Source: Saturnia japonica (taxonomy: Eukaryota; Arthropoda; Insecta; Lepidoptera; Saturniidae). Taken from it: a stretch of 64,000 nucleotides of DNA. The notes beneath the pieces were generated by a model, which was given only the letters and a program-made list of their open reading frames with translations, searched no databases and was not told the origin of the DNA. Location: NCBI GenBank assembly GCA_033032175.1, contig CM065322.1, forward strand, positions 8,122,001 to 8,186,000. Reading direction: 5' to 3'. Positions 30,901-40,480 of this stretch are shown piece by piece (position 1 is the first letter of the stretch; each line of letters opens with the position of its first letter). Made by a program: the position numbers and the translations under genes.

Positions 30901-31829
30901 TAAAATGAGACGGTTTTGTTGGTAAATTACGCTGACAAGTATTGATTGCTGGTGGTGGAGGACGAGGTGGTGGCTTTTTCTTCTGTACATGTGGTAAAGG
31001 TTCAAAAACATCAGCACCAAAGGGATCATTATCCCAATTTGTAACAGGTGAATTTCTGTTCACTGTTAACCCTGGAACTGCAGGGGCTGGTCTTGTAGGA
31101 CCTTTCATATCTGTGGACAACATTAACGAATATTGATTTCTCCAAGTAAAATTAATTTTTATTTCACAATCAATAACATTTAATTCCTTACAAAAGCACT
31201 CACTAATTTAACACCCTCAGTATAAGAATAATTTATGCTAGAACATTACATATAGAAAAAATGACAACTTAGACCTACTTGCATCAATGACTCATCTACT
31301 AACATCAAAAGTAAATCTTAAATGATTTAAAAAAACTCATTTTCTTCATAATAAACACAAAAAAAATATGACTATGGTCTTAATAAAGTAACATTTGCGA
31401 ATAATTTATGCCGAGAACAAAGATCACAATTAATTACAAACACAACGTACTTTGTATATGCGCTGTAAACAACTGTTGAACTGCTCTGTAAATTAGCTGT
31501 TACTACTCAACGCAAAGGCTAATTAGCTTATAACTGACAGCAAACTGCGACATATGATGCGATAATGAACCTATTGTGAATTATTATATTATTCGTGATA
31601 AAGATCCACCCACAACAGAGGATCAAACACGGCGATGCAGCGACGCAGTCAGACTCCGTCACTCGGCGCCTTATTATCAAATCGTACCTGGTACTGACAG
31701 TACGGCCTTGTAAAACTTCGACGTAACATTGTGGAAGGGTTAATTGCTCATTAACTTATCCCAAAATAGACATTGATAAAGATTTAAGATTTTTTAGTTT
31801 ATACACTTACCTTGTCTAAACAAATCCAT
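15905..31829 (-). CDS. SH3 domain adaptor protein, SH3D19-like
   Basis: Four coding exons on the reverse strand: 31829-31811, 31110-30245, 27369-27124 and 16222-15905. They total 1449 nt and 482 aa, with consistent phases and canonical splice sites. The protein starts MDLFRQDMKG. Residues 1-355 are mostly disordered: poly-Pro (PPPRPPPP, IPPPPPP), two DPF motifs, an FxDxF motif (FEDDF) and a Ser/Pro stretch (LSSPPSSP). SH3-1 is about 360-412 (ALFDYF.., W in DEWLFG, FPSNYV). SH3-2 is about 429-482 (ALYTFEP.., EEWYFG, FPINYV). DPF and FxDxF motifs bind the AP-2 alpha ear in known endocytic proteins, so I infer a membrane-trafficking or cytoskeletal adaptor, closest in layout to SH3D19. The family assignment is from layout only. 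SH3-1 is split between the last two exons by a 10.9 kb intron. Confidence 0.88.
19373..20648 (-). mobile_element. mariner element, full length but inactive
   Basis: The length is 1276 bp, typical for mariner. The right end, read in reverse, is TTAGGTCCTTACATATGAAA. The left end is ATAGGTCCTATATGAAA, with a 5 bp gap. Both sides are flanked by TA (19371-19372 and 20649-20650). It lies in the last intron of the SH3 gene. Confidence 0.88.
19443..20462 (-). pseudogene. mariner transposase pseudogene
   Basis: The reading starts near 20462 (MENFKYRVIY-type start) and ends near 19443. Recognisable blocks are the HTH region (LAESFGVSDKTI), VTCDERWILYDN around the first catalytic Asp, and SRQTVAKLEELRLECFRHPP near the second. 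Frameshifts split it into at least three frames, near 20330, 19990 and 19655. The DNARPH-type motif around the second Asp reads DIARTR. It would normally cut and paste the element at TA sites; this copy cannot make the enzyme. Confidence 0.88.
21298..21829 (+). mobile_element. Non-autonomous Helitron
   Basis: Begins TCTATACAATTAATAAAATTG-like after an A and ends GGGCACAGCTAG before a T, the Helitron A/T insertion rule. Length 532 bp. An A-rich and T-rich block (21392-21420) and a GTTTGTTCCGGGTAATC stretch lie inside. Fragments of the same family occur at 1481, 2935 and 57989-59993. Confidence 0.8.
23747..25635 (+). mobile_element. Tc1/IS630-like element with wide D-E spacing
   Basis: About 1.89 kb bounded by imperfect inverted ends of about 45-50 bp. 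The left end is CACTATAGTCGATGCATT and the right end in reverse is CACTATAGTCGACGCATT; both continue to a CGGG(C/T)(A)ATAAAT block. TA is the likely target duplication, because TATAG sits at both ends, but the exact boundary could be 3 bp further in. It encodes the transposase relic described separately. Confidence 0.8.
23998..25349 (+). pseudogene. Tc1/IS630-like (DDE_3) transposase, broken
   Basis: The N-terminal part from ATG 23998 (MENLFSNVVLNK) has an HTH-like domain (ISRATVDRIK) and meets a TAA at 24319. Reading continues past it (FYDNTDYPSVARI) and changes frame twice, near 24420 and in the A run near 24455. The catalytic part (24483-25349) is intact, with IYLDETWVNQ for Asp 1, VIDNASYH for Asp 2 and NPIELIW for Glu. 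I count 71 residues between the second Asp and the Glu, far more than the 34-41 of classical Tc1/mariner. A small in-frame duplication (VDFLRK twice) lies near its start. The C-terminus is acidic. Confidence 0.85.
25739..25850 (+). mobile_element. tRNA-derived SINE, head only
   Basis: A box TAGCCTAGTGG and B box GGTTCGATTCC (25784-25794), then CAGGTCGAGCAAA and TTTTTCTATGAAATTCTCAG. It matches the head of the SINE at 4343 and continues into the tail block of the one at 61885, then is lost after about 25850. Confidence 0.78.
26461..26605. repeat. Degenerate short-unit repeat
   Basis: Three loose repeats of a TTGACACTGGCAAG-like unit (GCGTTGACGCTGGAG, ACATTGGCACTGAAA, ACATTGACACTGGCAAG) precede GCGGCGCCAAAACAAGAAG. 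The last part is shared with 105-160. Confidence 0.4.
27763..28010 (-). repeat. Inverted relative of the 5.3/28.3 kb repeat
   Basis: Blocks such as GTTGGCGGGGACGAGGTA and GTAAACAGTATTACG are the reverse complement of blocks at 5390-5450 and 28330-28400. It starts CACTATAGTCG, the same first 11 bases as the ends of the element at 23747-25635, so it might be a related non-autonomous element. Confidence 0.4.
28258..28430 (+). repeat. Dispersed repeat, second copy of 5310-5470
   Basis: Matches 5310-5470 from GAGGGCAG to the CGTGCTACCTC block. It lies about 250 bp from the inverted relative at 27763, so the two arms could pair in the transcript. Confidence 0.5.
28595..28770 (-). repeat. Dispersed repeat, inverted copy of 13064-13233
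   Basis: Contains TTGTCTTTATGATGAAG, GGATTAATATGCCATGC and GCTTATGTATAAGATA, the reverse complements of the blocks at 13064-13233. Confidence 0.6.
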
Positions 31830-32156
31830 GAATGAAATCAAAATTTGACTATGTAAAAAAAAACAAATACTTTGTATTGCACGACTTGAATTTCACTATT
31901 TCATATTCATGACAACTAAAAGCACCTATAAACTCACATAGAATTTGATTCGCAATCTCCAAAGACTCCAAACAAATTCCAAATAAAAATATTTTTTACA
32001 AAATTCAAATATATTTAGGGATGACTCGATACCAAGGAACATATACTCGCCCTACAATCGATACCTACAACAGAAAAGTGAGTACTCATATCACTCATGG
32101 TAATTAAAGTATCGATAAGAATGAATCAATTCCTCTACAACTAGGTACCTAGGTAA
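31830..32156 (-). other. 5' flank of the SH3 gene
   Basis: Should hold the 5' UTR and promoter of the SH3 gene. No clear promoter motif is seen. It meets the broken end of a LINE at about 32157. Confidence 0.4.
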
Positions 32157-32834
32157 CTAGATACTTGATCTTAATAGTCTATGGTCTGATGAAAATTGCA
32201 CATTATTTAATATTTCTATGTTTGTTACTTTTTTTGGTTTGTTACATAGAATAAAATCAATCTCATTTTTTGTTTTATGATCTGGAGATATCCATGTCCA
32301 TCTACGATTTAATTTCTTTTTAAAGTAAGTGTTCATTATGGATAATTTGTGTTCGTAGGCATATTGAATAAGCTTTACGCCTCTTTCATTTCGTTTTCCA
32401 TACCCATAATTTCCCATTACTAAGTTTTCTTGTTTTCTTGGTTGTCCAATCTTAGCGTTGAAATCTCCTGAAACTATAACTGTTTTATCTTGAGTTACAT
32501 GAGCAGTTCTCAAATCCCTGTAGAATTTATTAATTTCGTCATCATTAGCTTTTTCTGTGGGGGCATAAACTTGAATTATTGATATTGTGTCGCTCTCAAA
32601 TTTCAGTTTTAGCACAGCTACTCGTTCTGATATTCCAATATAGTTAACAATATTTTGTTTATACGTTTTCTTTATAAGAAATCCCACTCCGTGTAGACCT
32701 TTTGTTTCCCCTGTGTAACATAGTATATGACCTTGGTGCTCTTCGATTTTGCAACCTAGTTTTCTTACTTCGCTAAGTCCTAATATATCAAAATCAATTT
32801 TTTCAAGGGCATAAGTTAATAGGCTATTTGACAA
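32157..32834 (-). pseudogene. LINE ORF2 endonuclease domain (APE type)
   Basis: Shows the landmarks of the apurinic-like endonuclease that nicks target DNA for LINE insertion: LGLSEVRKLG (catalytic Glu), VYAPTE, SGDFNAKIG, a WTWISPD block and FSSDH near the end. The open frame is 225 codons but begins inside the flanking transposon. The true N-terminal part (KICTYNVRSLSSIERLLE) lies at 37171-37240 on the other side. It stops right after SSDHRLLRSS, where the linker to the reverse transcriptase should start. Confidence 0.85.
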
Positions 32835-33154
32835 TATGAAAAATATTGAAGTATTTTTTGATATTCACACAGGTTAAGTGTTTTAAAAGCGATTTAGATT
32901 CATTTCAATAAAAAATAATTGTTTTATTTTCCAAAAATCCTTTAGAAAGTTATAATTTTTTTAATCTGATGCCTTGTGACCGAAAACGTTTTTGATTGGC
33001 CGAGTTTATGATGACGTAACGTGTTTGTAAATAGTTGTCTGTCATTGATTACCGTACCTACCTATTTGTTTTTTTGTTGTGCAGTTCCAACTTATTTTTA
33101 TATTAATATTTATTGAAATAACGATATTGTAAGATTTATTTATTCTGTGCGATC

Positions 33155-34601
33155 ATGGAGAGAAACTTCGTTAAAGCAGACAGCGGAAATCTACCTAAAG
33201 TTGATGCCATTATGGTCAGTTTTCTTTAAAAATAACACCGATTTTTATGCAGCTGAGCTTAGAAATATAAAAACAGCCATGTAAGTACCTTACCAACTTA
33301 CTTAGTAATAGACCATAAACCTGTTGTTGAAATAATAGTACCTATTTATTGCATAACTGTCAATTGTTAAGATAATGTAAGTTAATGCGGTAATTTCGTG
33401 TTTGTAATAGTGATTTTTATTTGCAGAGCTACAAGAGAATCTTACGGAGATGATGCTATTGGATACGTGCAACTACATCGTGAATGTAATATTTGCACAC
33501 TAAAATGCATGATTTGTCCTGAACACAAAGTGAAAGCTCATTCTTACAATGTGACTATGGTGGTGGATGAACATAATCAGAAAATGTGAGTTGCCAGTTT
33601 TTAGACTGTCCAGCTTCTGCTGGTGGCTGTAAGCACTCTGTAGCCTTTTTAATGTGGACCCATCGGCGAAGTGAGGAACCTTCCTGTACAGAGGTGGAAT
33701 GTTACTGGAAGAAGCCAACACTTTCCAGAGTCGGGAACACAATAAAGTATGTTACTATAGAAAAGCTGTGCAAGAAAAAGATTCCATATCAAAATACAAA
33801 CACTAAAGTTTTTACAGAGTGCCTTCAAGAGGCCAAGAAGAGGAAAGTATCCAACTGTGAGCTTTTGAAATATCAAAACGAATATGTTTACAGTGATGCC
33901 CGGCAGTTTTCATTACATCATTTTCTTATGCAGGGGAGTAATGATTTAAAAAATGATATTGATAAACTAATTGAAGCATTAATAAAAAAACTTGATAACA
34001 ATGCTCTAGCTTTAATAGAAAGTAATACTAGAAACCAGTGTAAAAATTCTTTGTGGCATGAATTAAGATATGGTCGTATTACAGCGTCCAATGCATATCA
34101 AGTTAGTTGCTGCCAAACACTAGATGGATCATTAGTAGCTGCAATCATGGGTGCTAAAACACCCGATACATCTGCTATGGAAAGAGGTCGAAGGTTAGAA
34201 TCTTTAGTAATAAAAATTGTTCAGAATAACATTAAAAAAAAGTCAAGCCCTGCGGACTGTTTCTATCTAGGCAGTATCCCATGATTGCAGCTACTCCAGA
34301 TGGAATTTGTTCTGATAGAGTAATTGAAGTGAAATGCCCAACTAGTGAGGCTACTAAATTGAATTATATTAATAATGGACAAATTACTAAAAAGTGTCTG
34401 GCCCAAGTGCAGCTACAAATGTGTGTAACAAATACGAAGAAAGGCTATTTTTGTGTTGCACATCCTGATTTCGAAATTTCAAAGAAAGTTGATATATTAA
34501 TAATAGATTTTGATGAAGAATTTGTTAGTAATTTATTGATGATTTTTTCATCATTTTGGAAAAAAAATATATACCCATTATTGGTTCGTAGTATTTCTTA
34601 A
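33155..34601 (+). pseudogene. YqaJ-type nuclease with SWIM zinc finger, decayed
   Basis: The reading starts at ATG 33155 (MERNFVKADSGNLPKVDAIM). It probably splices over 33281-33426 and continues through a Cys/His-rich SWIM-like finger (CNICTLKCMIC..., then CxC and GGCKHS). It ends in a YqaJ/lambda-exonuclease-like domain: MERGRRLESLV, then ATPDGI with the Asp, IEVKCP with the Glu-x-Lys, and AQVQLQM. These are PD-(D/E)XK nuclease landmarks. Single-base losses shift the frame near 33218, 33586 and 34283. In this transposon group the nuclease is thought to help processing or repair during transposition; that role is inference. It ends about 300 bp from the end of the convergent transposase gene. 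Confidence 0.82.
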
Positions 34602-34897
34602 TTAGTCTGGAAGAAATTACTGCCCTGGTATTATATTTATATGTTTTTCTTTCTTTTTAATATATTCTCAATAATTTACTAACTTCAATAAAAATATTTT
34701 AATGTTATTAAAAGGTTATTAAACTAAAACTTGTTAATATTACCAATATTGTTTTATTATGTATTACAAATACCTAAATAATAGTCATATAATATAATAA
34801 AAAATAATACATTCAGAGTGACAATGGAGCACTATTTTATAAGTAAATCCTGTAAGTTAATAAGTGCACATGCTATAACAATCACATCATTAAATAT

Positions 34898-36896
34898 TCA
34901 TAGAAAATTTTGATTTATCATTGAATGTTGTTTTAACATGTAGAATTCTCTTATTCGCCTTATTACTCTTTCAATATGTATCCTTAAACTAGCAATAATT
35001 TTTGTCTGCCGTACTTCTGATTTAGATAATTTAGATCCTGATGATACGCCAGGTGGCCTTAACAATTTAATTCCTTTTGCATCCAGTACCTGTTCAACAT
35101 TCTTAAATCCTCTGTCAGCCAAAATGAAATTACTTGGTTCTATACCATCTAAAAAGTTACAATTTTGTAATATAGTGACATCACTCACTCTCCCTCCAAA
35201 TCCCTGTGAAATATAATTAACCAAACCATTAGGTGTGCATGATATCAAATATTTTATTGTGTTACTTTTTTTATAGTTTGACCAGGTCAGCGCTTGGAGA
35301 AGGGCATTAGTTGGCTTTTGTATATCAATTTCCAAGCAATCTATTATACAACTAACATTAGAATAATTGTGCCGAAATGAAATAGGTAAAGTCTTTTTTA
35401 TGGATTGATTATTTATGTTCACAATAAATGGACGCAATACACTAGCAATTAATGGAATATTTTTTAAGAATAATTTGCTGCCGTATGACAACGACAATCC
35501 AAAATTATCTTCTAGTTTGGAAAACGTATTATCTAACCTAATTTTTTTCAAACACAGTAAAATATGTCATGTGGTATATTAGTGTGTTTATGGATAACAT
35601 GTACTATGAAATAAGATTCTTTAGGGATTCCTATATACATCATAGGTTTTTTAACAATAAGGCGCAGAGTATGCTGCAAACATTGCATTTTATCAATATC
35701 TACATATGTCTACAATATTTGTGCCAGAGTCAGATACCATTGAGGAAGAAGTAACTATAAATGATGAATTGTGTTGTTTTGTATCCTCTGTATATAAAGA
35801 AAGATCACTGTCTGATCTTTCTTCATCAATAAAGCCAATCTTTTTTATATTAGTAATACCAGTTTTAGGTGGCGTTGTATGACAAAAACATGGATTGATT
35901 TTGAATGGAGAAGTGTAGTTGGATATGGCAGAATATTTGTAAGGAGAAACAGAAGTATCTTTTGTTAAAATCTTTGTCTGCACAGCCTTACTTCTAAACT
36001 TCACTTTTCTTTAAAATTTAATTGGACAAATTTTTCAGCAGTGACAATAGGTTCTGTTGAAGTACTTTTGTCTGAAGTTAGCTGTGTTTCTGAAAAGATA
36101 AAATACTTAATTTATGCATACATAATATCAAAGGTTAATATAAAAAGTGTTAAAGAATCTATGATTTAACTGTACTGAAGAAATGACAAAAGAATGCAAA
36201 TTCCTATTATTTATTTCCATAGTTTCTAAATTTATAGACCTGTATTCATATGTGTTTCACTTATGGTGACTTCTTGTACAGTATCAGTTGGTTGAATGCA
36301 TTCAAATTCTTCAAGGAGTTGGATTTTTTTCCGTTTGACAAATGCGGGTCGTAAAGTACTGATATCACACATTCTTTTCCTCCGATCTTCCTGGCAATGA
36401 AATTTTGAAGGCAAAATCCCATATACCATGATTATTCTCTGGCTAAATCCCATTTTGTACTGACAGTAGTTTGCCATTTCTTTCTCTATCTGTAGGTAAT
36501 AAAAAAGGAAACTTATTTTAAAAACATATACATACCTACACATGTTTTTTTATAAAGGTATTTGAAAACGAAATGTACATATATAACCAGTTGAGCCTGA
36601 GTTTAGTCTCCGTAGTACGTAAACAACATTGAATTCTGACCTCAAACAATAAATTATAAAAATGCATGTGACAATGAAACATTAACTATAATAATAATAA
36701 GCCATTTACTCACATCAAAGTGATCTTCACAGAAGAAAACCACTGAATTATTTGCTATATCACCAGGATTTCTGCGAGCTAGTTGCAACCACTTTTTACG
36801 CATTTTCAGTTGTTTTGGCACACATAGAAATAGTTTTTCCGGTGTTTTTATTGACGTATTTGTGCATGCTGGCACAACACACCATTTATAACTCAT
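34898..36896 (-). pseudogene. THAP-domain DDE transposase (DDE_Tnp_4)
   Basis: Exon 1 (36896 to about 36717) encodes a THAP zinc finger: CVVPAC, W in KKWLQLARR, CEDHF, followed by a GTGAGT donor. Further exon-like open stretches (about 36495-36232 and 36100-35693) link to the catalytic part at 35551-34898. That part shows a DDE triad in context: CIIDCLEIDI, FILADRGF and RIHIERVIRRIREF. In this family the THAP domain binds the element ends and the DDE domain cuts. The middle has stops and an unclear exon pattern, so I treat it as broken, although the catalytic stretch itself is uninterrupted for 217 codons. Confidence 0.82.
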
Positions 36897-37367
36897 TTTC
36901 TCGAATAAAACAATTTAAAAAAACAAAAACAGCAAAATGTTTACTAAACTTACGACAGTTATGACTTGATACTGAGATGTGACGTCACTGAGCCCGTGCG
37001 ACGTTTTATTGCTCAAGACAGCGTTTTGGCGGGTTTTTGAAATATTGTATTTTTATTTGTTATTATTTGAAGAAATACATAAAATAATTAAGAATAAACA
37101 CTTTTTGTAGGTTCGACAAACACCACTAAACAATTTAAGATAGTTTTCAGAAACCAGTCAAATAGCCTATTCTAATAATCGTTCTATCGATGATAGTGAT
37201 CTGACATTATAGGTACATATTTTTAACTGTTGATTTCTTTTTATTGATGGGTGAGGGTAGTGGTCGTAATCCCCATGGTGACCAACCAGATTGGGGAATG
37301 TATTAAATTTATTTAGTTGACTTAAAGATAGTGTTGTGTTATGGTTCCAGTGGCTGATGTCTTTATC

Positions 37368-38066
37368 CTATGGTTTGGTAGAAGAGGCTAAATTAGTTAG
37401 TCCTTTCATTATATCAAATGCATTGATTTTATTCTCCATACGTACTGGCTGTTTGTCTGGTTGTGTTGGAGTGTTCGGAGACTTTGACAACTCTCTTTTC
37501 TTTAAGTATCTTTTATTTTGGTTTTCCTTTATAATCAGTTTATCATATTTAATAATTGCATAGTTTCCTTTTTGTCTTTCTACTTTTAGTTTATGTTGTA
37601 GGTCTCTCCTCTTCTCTAAGATTTCTTTAGGGTAGTCCTCCGAAACATAAATATCTTTGAGTTTCTTTTTCTCTTTCATTATCATGGATTTTTTCCAGCC
37701 GTTGACAAAGGCGATAAGTATGGGTCTGTTAGTTTCACCTTTTTTCCCAATCCGATGGATTATATTTATATCTGTATTTTCTATATTGATTTTTATGTCC
37801 GTTTTTAATTTTTGTTTCACTGTTTCTATGAGTTCTTCGATACATTTTTCGTTTTCTCCCAGACCATGTATAACGATGTTGTTCAATCTTTTGGTTTTTT
37901 CTATGTTCAATATTTTTTCTTTTAATGTTTGGTTTTCTTGCTTCAATTCTACTAATTCTTGTCTAATAGGGATCAACTTTTCATCCATATTTGCAATAAG
38001 TTCTTTAGTTTGGTTTTGCATTTCTAATTTTATTTTGTCAAACAGCAGCCCTATTTGGCAGTCCAT
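37368..38066 (-). CDS. LINE ORF1 protein, L1-like
   Basis: An intact 232-codon frame starting MDCQIGLLFDKIKLEM. Residues about 10-65 have coiled-coil heptads (ELVELKQENQTLKEKIL). An RRM-like nucleic-acid-binding region follows (NNIVIHGLGE.., then IIHRIGKKGETNRPIL), as in L1-type ORF1 proteins that trimerise on the RNA. The tail is basic. It sits just upstream of the ORF2 start on the same strand. Why it stayed open while ORF2 was broken is unclear; chance is possible. Confidence 0.75.
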   Translation of the reverse strand: MDCQIGLLFDKIKLEMQNQTKELIANMDEKLIPIRQELVELKQENQTLKEKILNIEKTKRLNNIVIHGLGENEKCIEELIETVKQKLKTDIKINIENTDINIIHRIGKKGETNRPILIAFVNGWKKSMIMKEKKKLKDIYVSEDYPKEILEKRRDLQHKLKVERQKGNYAIIKYDKLIIKENQNKRYLKKRELSKSPNTPTQPDKQPVRMENKINAFDIMKGLTNLASSTKP

Positions 38067-38469
38067 TTTAATACGACTTGATTTGCAATACGTGAAACGG
38101 AACGTAATTTCTTAAATGAACGCAGACAAAACGTCTTCAGGTTGGTACTATGACGTTTATGGTCTATGACTTGATTTGTCAATGTCACTCACTTTCATTT
38201 GTACCTGACAGCTGTTGTACATAGATAACCTCCAAATATGAAACTTACATGAAATAATTTGTCGTGATTTCATAAATTAATCCTTTTTTCGAGTTATATT
38301 AATGATAATTGTGCACTGTATATGTTCACTTTTGCGATATGATGATCTGTTTTAAAGTTTGTACTGATATTTCAACCAAATTAAGTGAAAAACTGGAGCG
38401 TAACAACAACACGTCTAACCGTTACTACCGTACCTACCTAATACCAATATCAGTATAGCAACCCCAAAA

Positions 38470-39965
38470 TTGCCATTACCGACAGTACCTCCTGCGGCGG
38501 AATGGAAACAGGCCTTGGCTGAGGCCGTAGCTGAACTACGGAATATATGGAGCCAGGTTCTGGATGCCCGTTTCGCCAATATTGAGGATAGGCTCCACCT
38601 GGCGCCGGTAATTCATCCACCGTTGGCGGTGGACAAGAGGGTAGCAGGTCCTGCATCGTCAGGACCTAGGAATATCGGAACTCCCAGGTCTGGATCACTT
38701 CGGACCAGATCTGTCACGCCTGTGTCGGCCCAGAGGTTCCGACAGGTCTGTGAGTCGATGGCGGCATCATCCGCAACTGACCCGCAGCCACTTGGCATGG
38801 AGTGGGCACCGCTCCCAGCCTCGACCACCACGCAGGCCTCGACTGGGGCTGAGGCAGCGTGGACAACGATGGTCTGACGTCGGCCAAAGAAGACCGTCGC
38901 AGCTCAGACGGCAGTTATGAGGGCGGGCACCTCTGCGCCGGAGAAAAAGACTGGGGCCAAGCCGAAGGCAAAGCTCCCCTCGCCTTCTAAGTCGGCTGCA
39001 GTCGTGGTCACACTGCAGTCCAAGGCTTTGAGTAAGGGGATGACCTATAAGGCGGCCCCGGTTAAAGCGAGAGAGAGTATAGATCTCCCAGTGTTGGGGA
39101 TCTTGAAGCTGACAACTGGCGGTAAAATTAAAGAGGGTCCTGGAAGATGTTGCCACGGTGACCAGGCCCACGAAAAGGGTGGACTTGAGGTTGGTCGGCC
39201 TTGACGACACCGTGGAGAAAGAAGAAGTGGTTGCGGCCACGGCGAGAAAGGGTGGATGTGAGCCAGCGGAAATAAGGGCTGGCAATATGCGCCCATATGG
39301 AAGGGGTGAATATGCGCTCCATATGACCCTCCCTCTCGGCGCGGCTAAGGTGTTAGTTAAGGCCGGCCGCCTACTCGTGGGGAGGAGTGCTGCGTAGGTG
39401 CAAGTTATGGGGGACAAGCCCATGCACTGTTATAAGTGCATGGGCTTGGCCCACACACGGGCCTTATGCCCGTTGGACGTGCAAAGAGGGGGGCTCTGCT
39501 TCCGGTGCGGAGAAGCGGGGCACAAGGCGGTGGCTTGTGAAGCCGCGGTTCTGCACTGCGCAGTTTGCACTGATGAGGGGAGGACCTCAGTGCACCAGAT
39601 GGGGGGAAGGCAGGCCCCCTCCTATCAAGAGGGGGTGCAGAGGATGGCTGCACCTGGAGTGGGTGGCTCTAGACCTGAGGTAGCTGTTATGGACTTTTAA
39701 TGGAGTACACCCATGGCAGCTACCTCCAGGGGAATTGAAACCACTCCGCCACTGCACAGGATCTCTTTGTTCAGTCAGTGGCGGAGTGAAATATCAATGT
39801 TGCGGTTGCCGCGGAACCATACCACGTTCCGGCCCAAAGTAAATGGGCTGGGAAAATGGGTGGCTCCGTGGCAGTCTATAGTCCGGAAACACCCCTCTCT
39901 GTTAAAGAGAGGCGGGCGGGGTTCGTGGCGGTCGCCTGGGAAGGGTACGCCATTATAGGGGTGTT
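38470..39965 (+). mobile_element. R1-clade LINE fragment: gag-like ORF1 and start of ORF2
   Basis: A strongly GC-rich block in AT-rich surroundings. ORF1 is split by frameshifts into about 38470-38877, 38881-39204, 39158-39397 and 39398-39700. The last piece has two CX2CX4HX4C knuckles (CYKCMGLAHTRALC and CFRCGEAGHKAVAC) and a third CAVC..H motif, the pattern of R1-type ORF1. After a stop near 39700, ORF2 begins an endonuclease (SVAVYSPETPL, AGFVAVAWEGYAIIGV) and ends abruptly at about 39962. No reverse transcriptase follows. Confidence 0.8.
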
Positions 39966-40480
39966 GGAATAACCTAATTTAATACTTTATAATATAAAAT
40001 AATTTGTTTTTGCTGAAAAACAGTATTATTTGTACACTACTGCTTGACTGCATGTGGACAGGTTCAAAAATGGGAATAAGTCTACGAAACAAATCAATAC
40101 TGCAGTAGTAACAGCTACTAACCTACCTAGATAACCTCCTATCAAAAGAAACTTACTACCAAGTTTTTGATAATCACGATTGCTATAAATTCAAGTACCC
40201 AGAAGGATTCGGGAGAGCCCTTCACCCAGCCGTGGTTTAGGTTAGGCTAAGTTAAAAATAATAATATTAAAATGGCTAGCGCAAATCGCGTAAAATCCAA
40301 TTTCTATTCAGACAAAGTGAATTGAAGTTTCGAGATATAAAATCACTACCTATATTGATCTAAATCAAACAAACACGTGACATTTCGAAAAATCAGTTTA
40401 CTACGTCTGAATCAAAAATAAGAATAGGTATTATGTAGCAATCTGATAAAAAAAACCACAATATTGTATAGTATTTTGGT
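39966..40480. other. Spacer between two transposon relics
   Basis: AT-rich; no gene or recognisable family seen. Confidence 0.5.

Larger units (their letters stand above)
32821..37168. mobile_element. Two-gene DNA transposon, ISL2EU-like
   Basis: The 4348 bp element is bounded by a perfect 12 bp inverted repeat (AGGCTATTTGAC / GTCAAATAGCCT) with an AT duplication outside (32819-32820 and 37169-37170). Removing it and one AT rejoins the interrupted LINE ORF in frame, which fixes the ends. It carries a YqaJ-type nuclease gene on + and a THAP/DDE transposase gene on -, tail to tail. This gene pair and a 2 bp AT duplication fit what I know of the ISL2EU group. Both genes are decayed. Confidence 0.85.
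32157..38130 (-). mobile_element. LINE with ORF1 and endonuclease, split by a transposon
   Basis: Reverse-strand non-LTR retrotransposon: ORF1 at 38066-37368, then the start of ORF2 (37330-37171), then a 4.35 kb DNA transposon, then the rest of the endonuclease (32818-32157). No reverse transcriptase follows, so the 3' half is gone. That is not the usual 5' truncation of LINEs, so a later deletion is likely. The clade is uncertain: the endonuclease looks RTE-like and ORF1 looks L1-like. Confidence 0.8.

Noticed and set aside
33586..34284. Live host gene for the YqaJ-like protein
   Set aside because: It lies inside a defined transposon and has at least three frameshifts, so domestication is not supported here.
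37657..38115. 152-codon + strand ORF
   Set aside because: It is the antisense shadow of the LINE ORF1 coiled-coil protein and is a Phe/Ser-rich low-complexity string.
38767..39423. 218-codon - strand ORF
   Set aside because: It runs antisense to the R1-like ORF1, whose zinc knuckles on + are clear. GC-rich DNA has few stops by chance.
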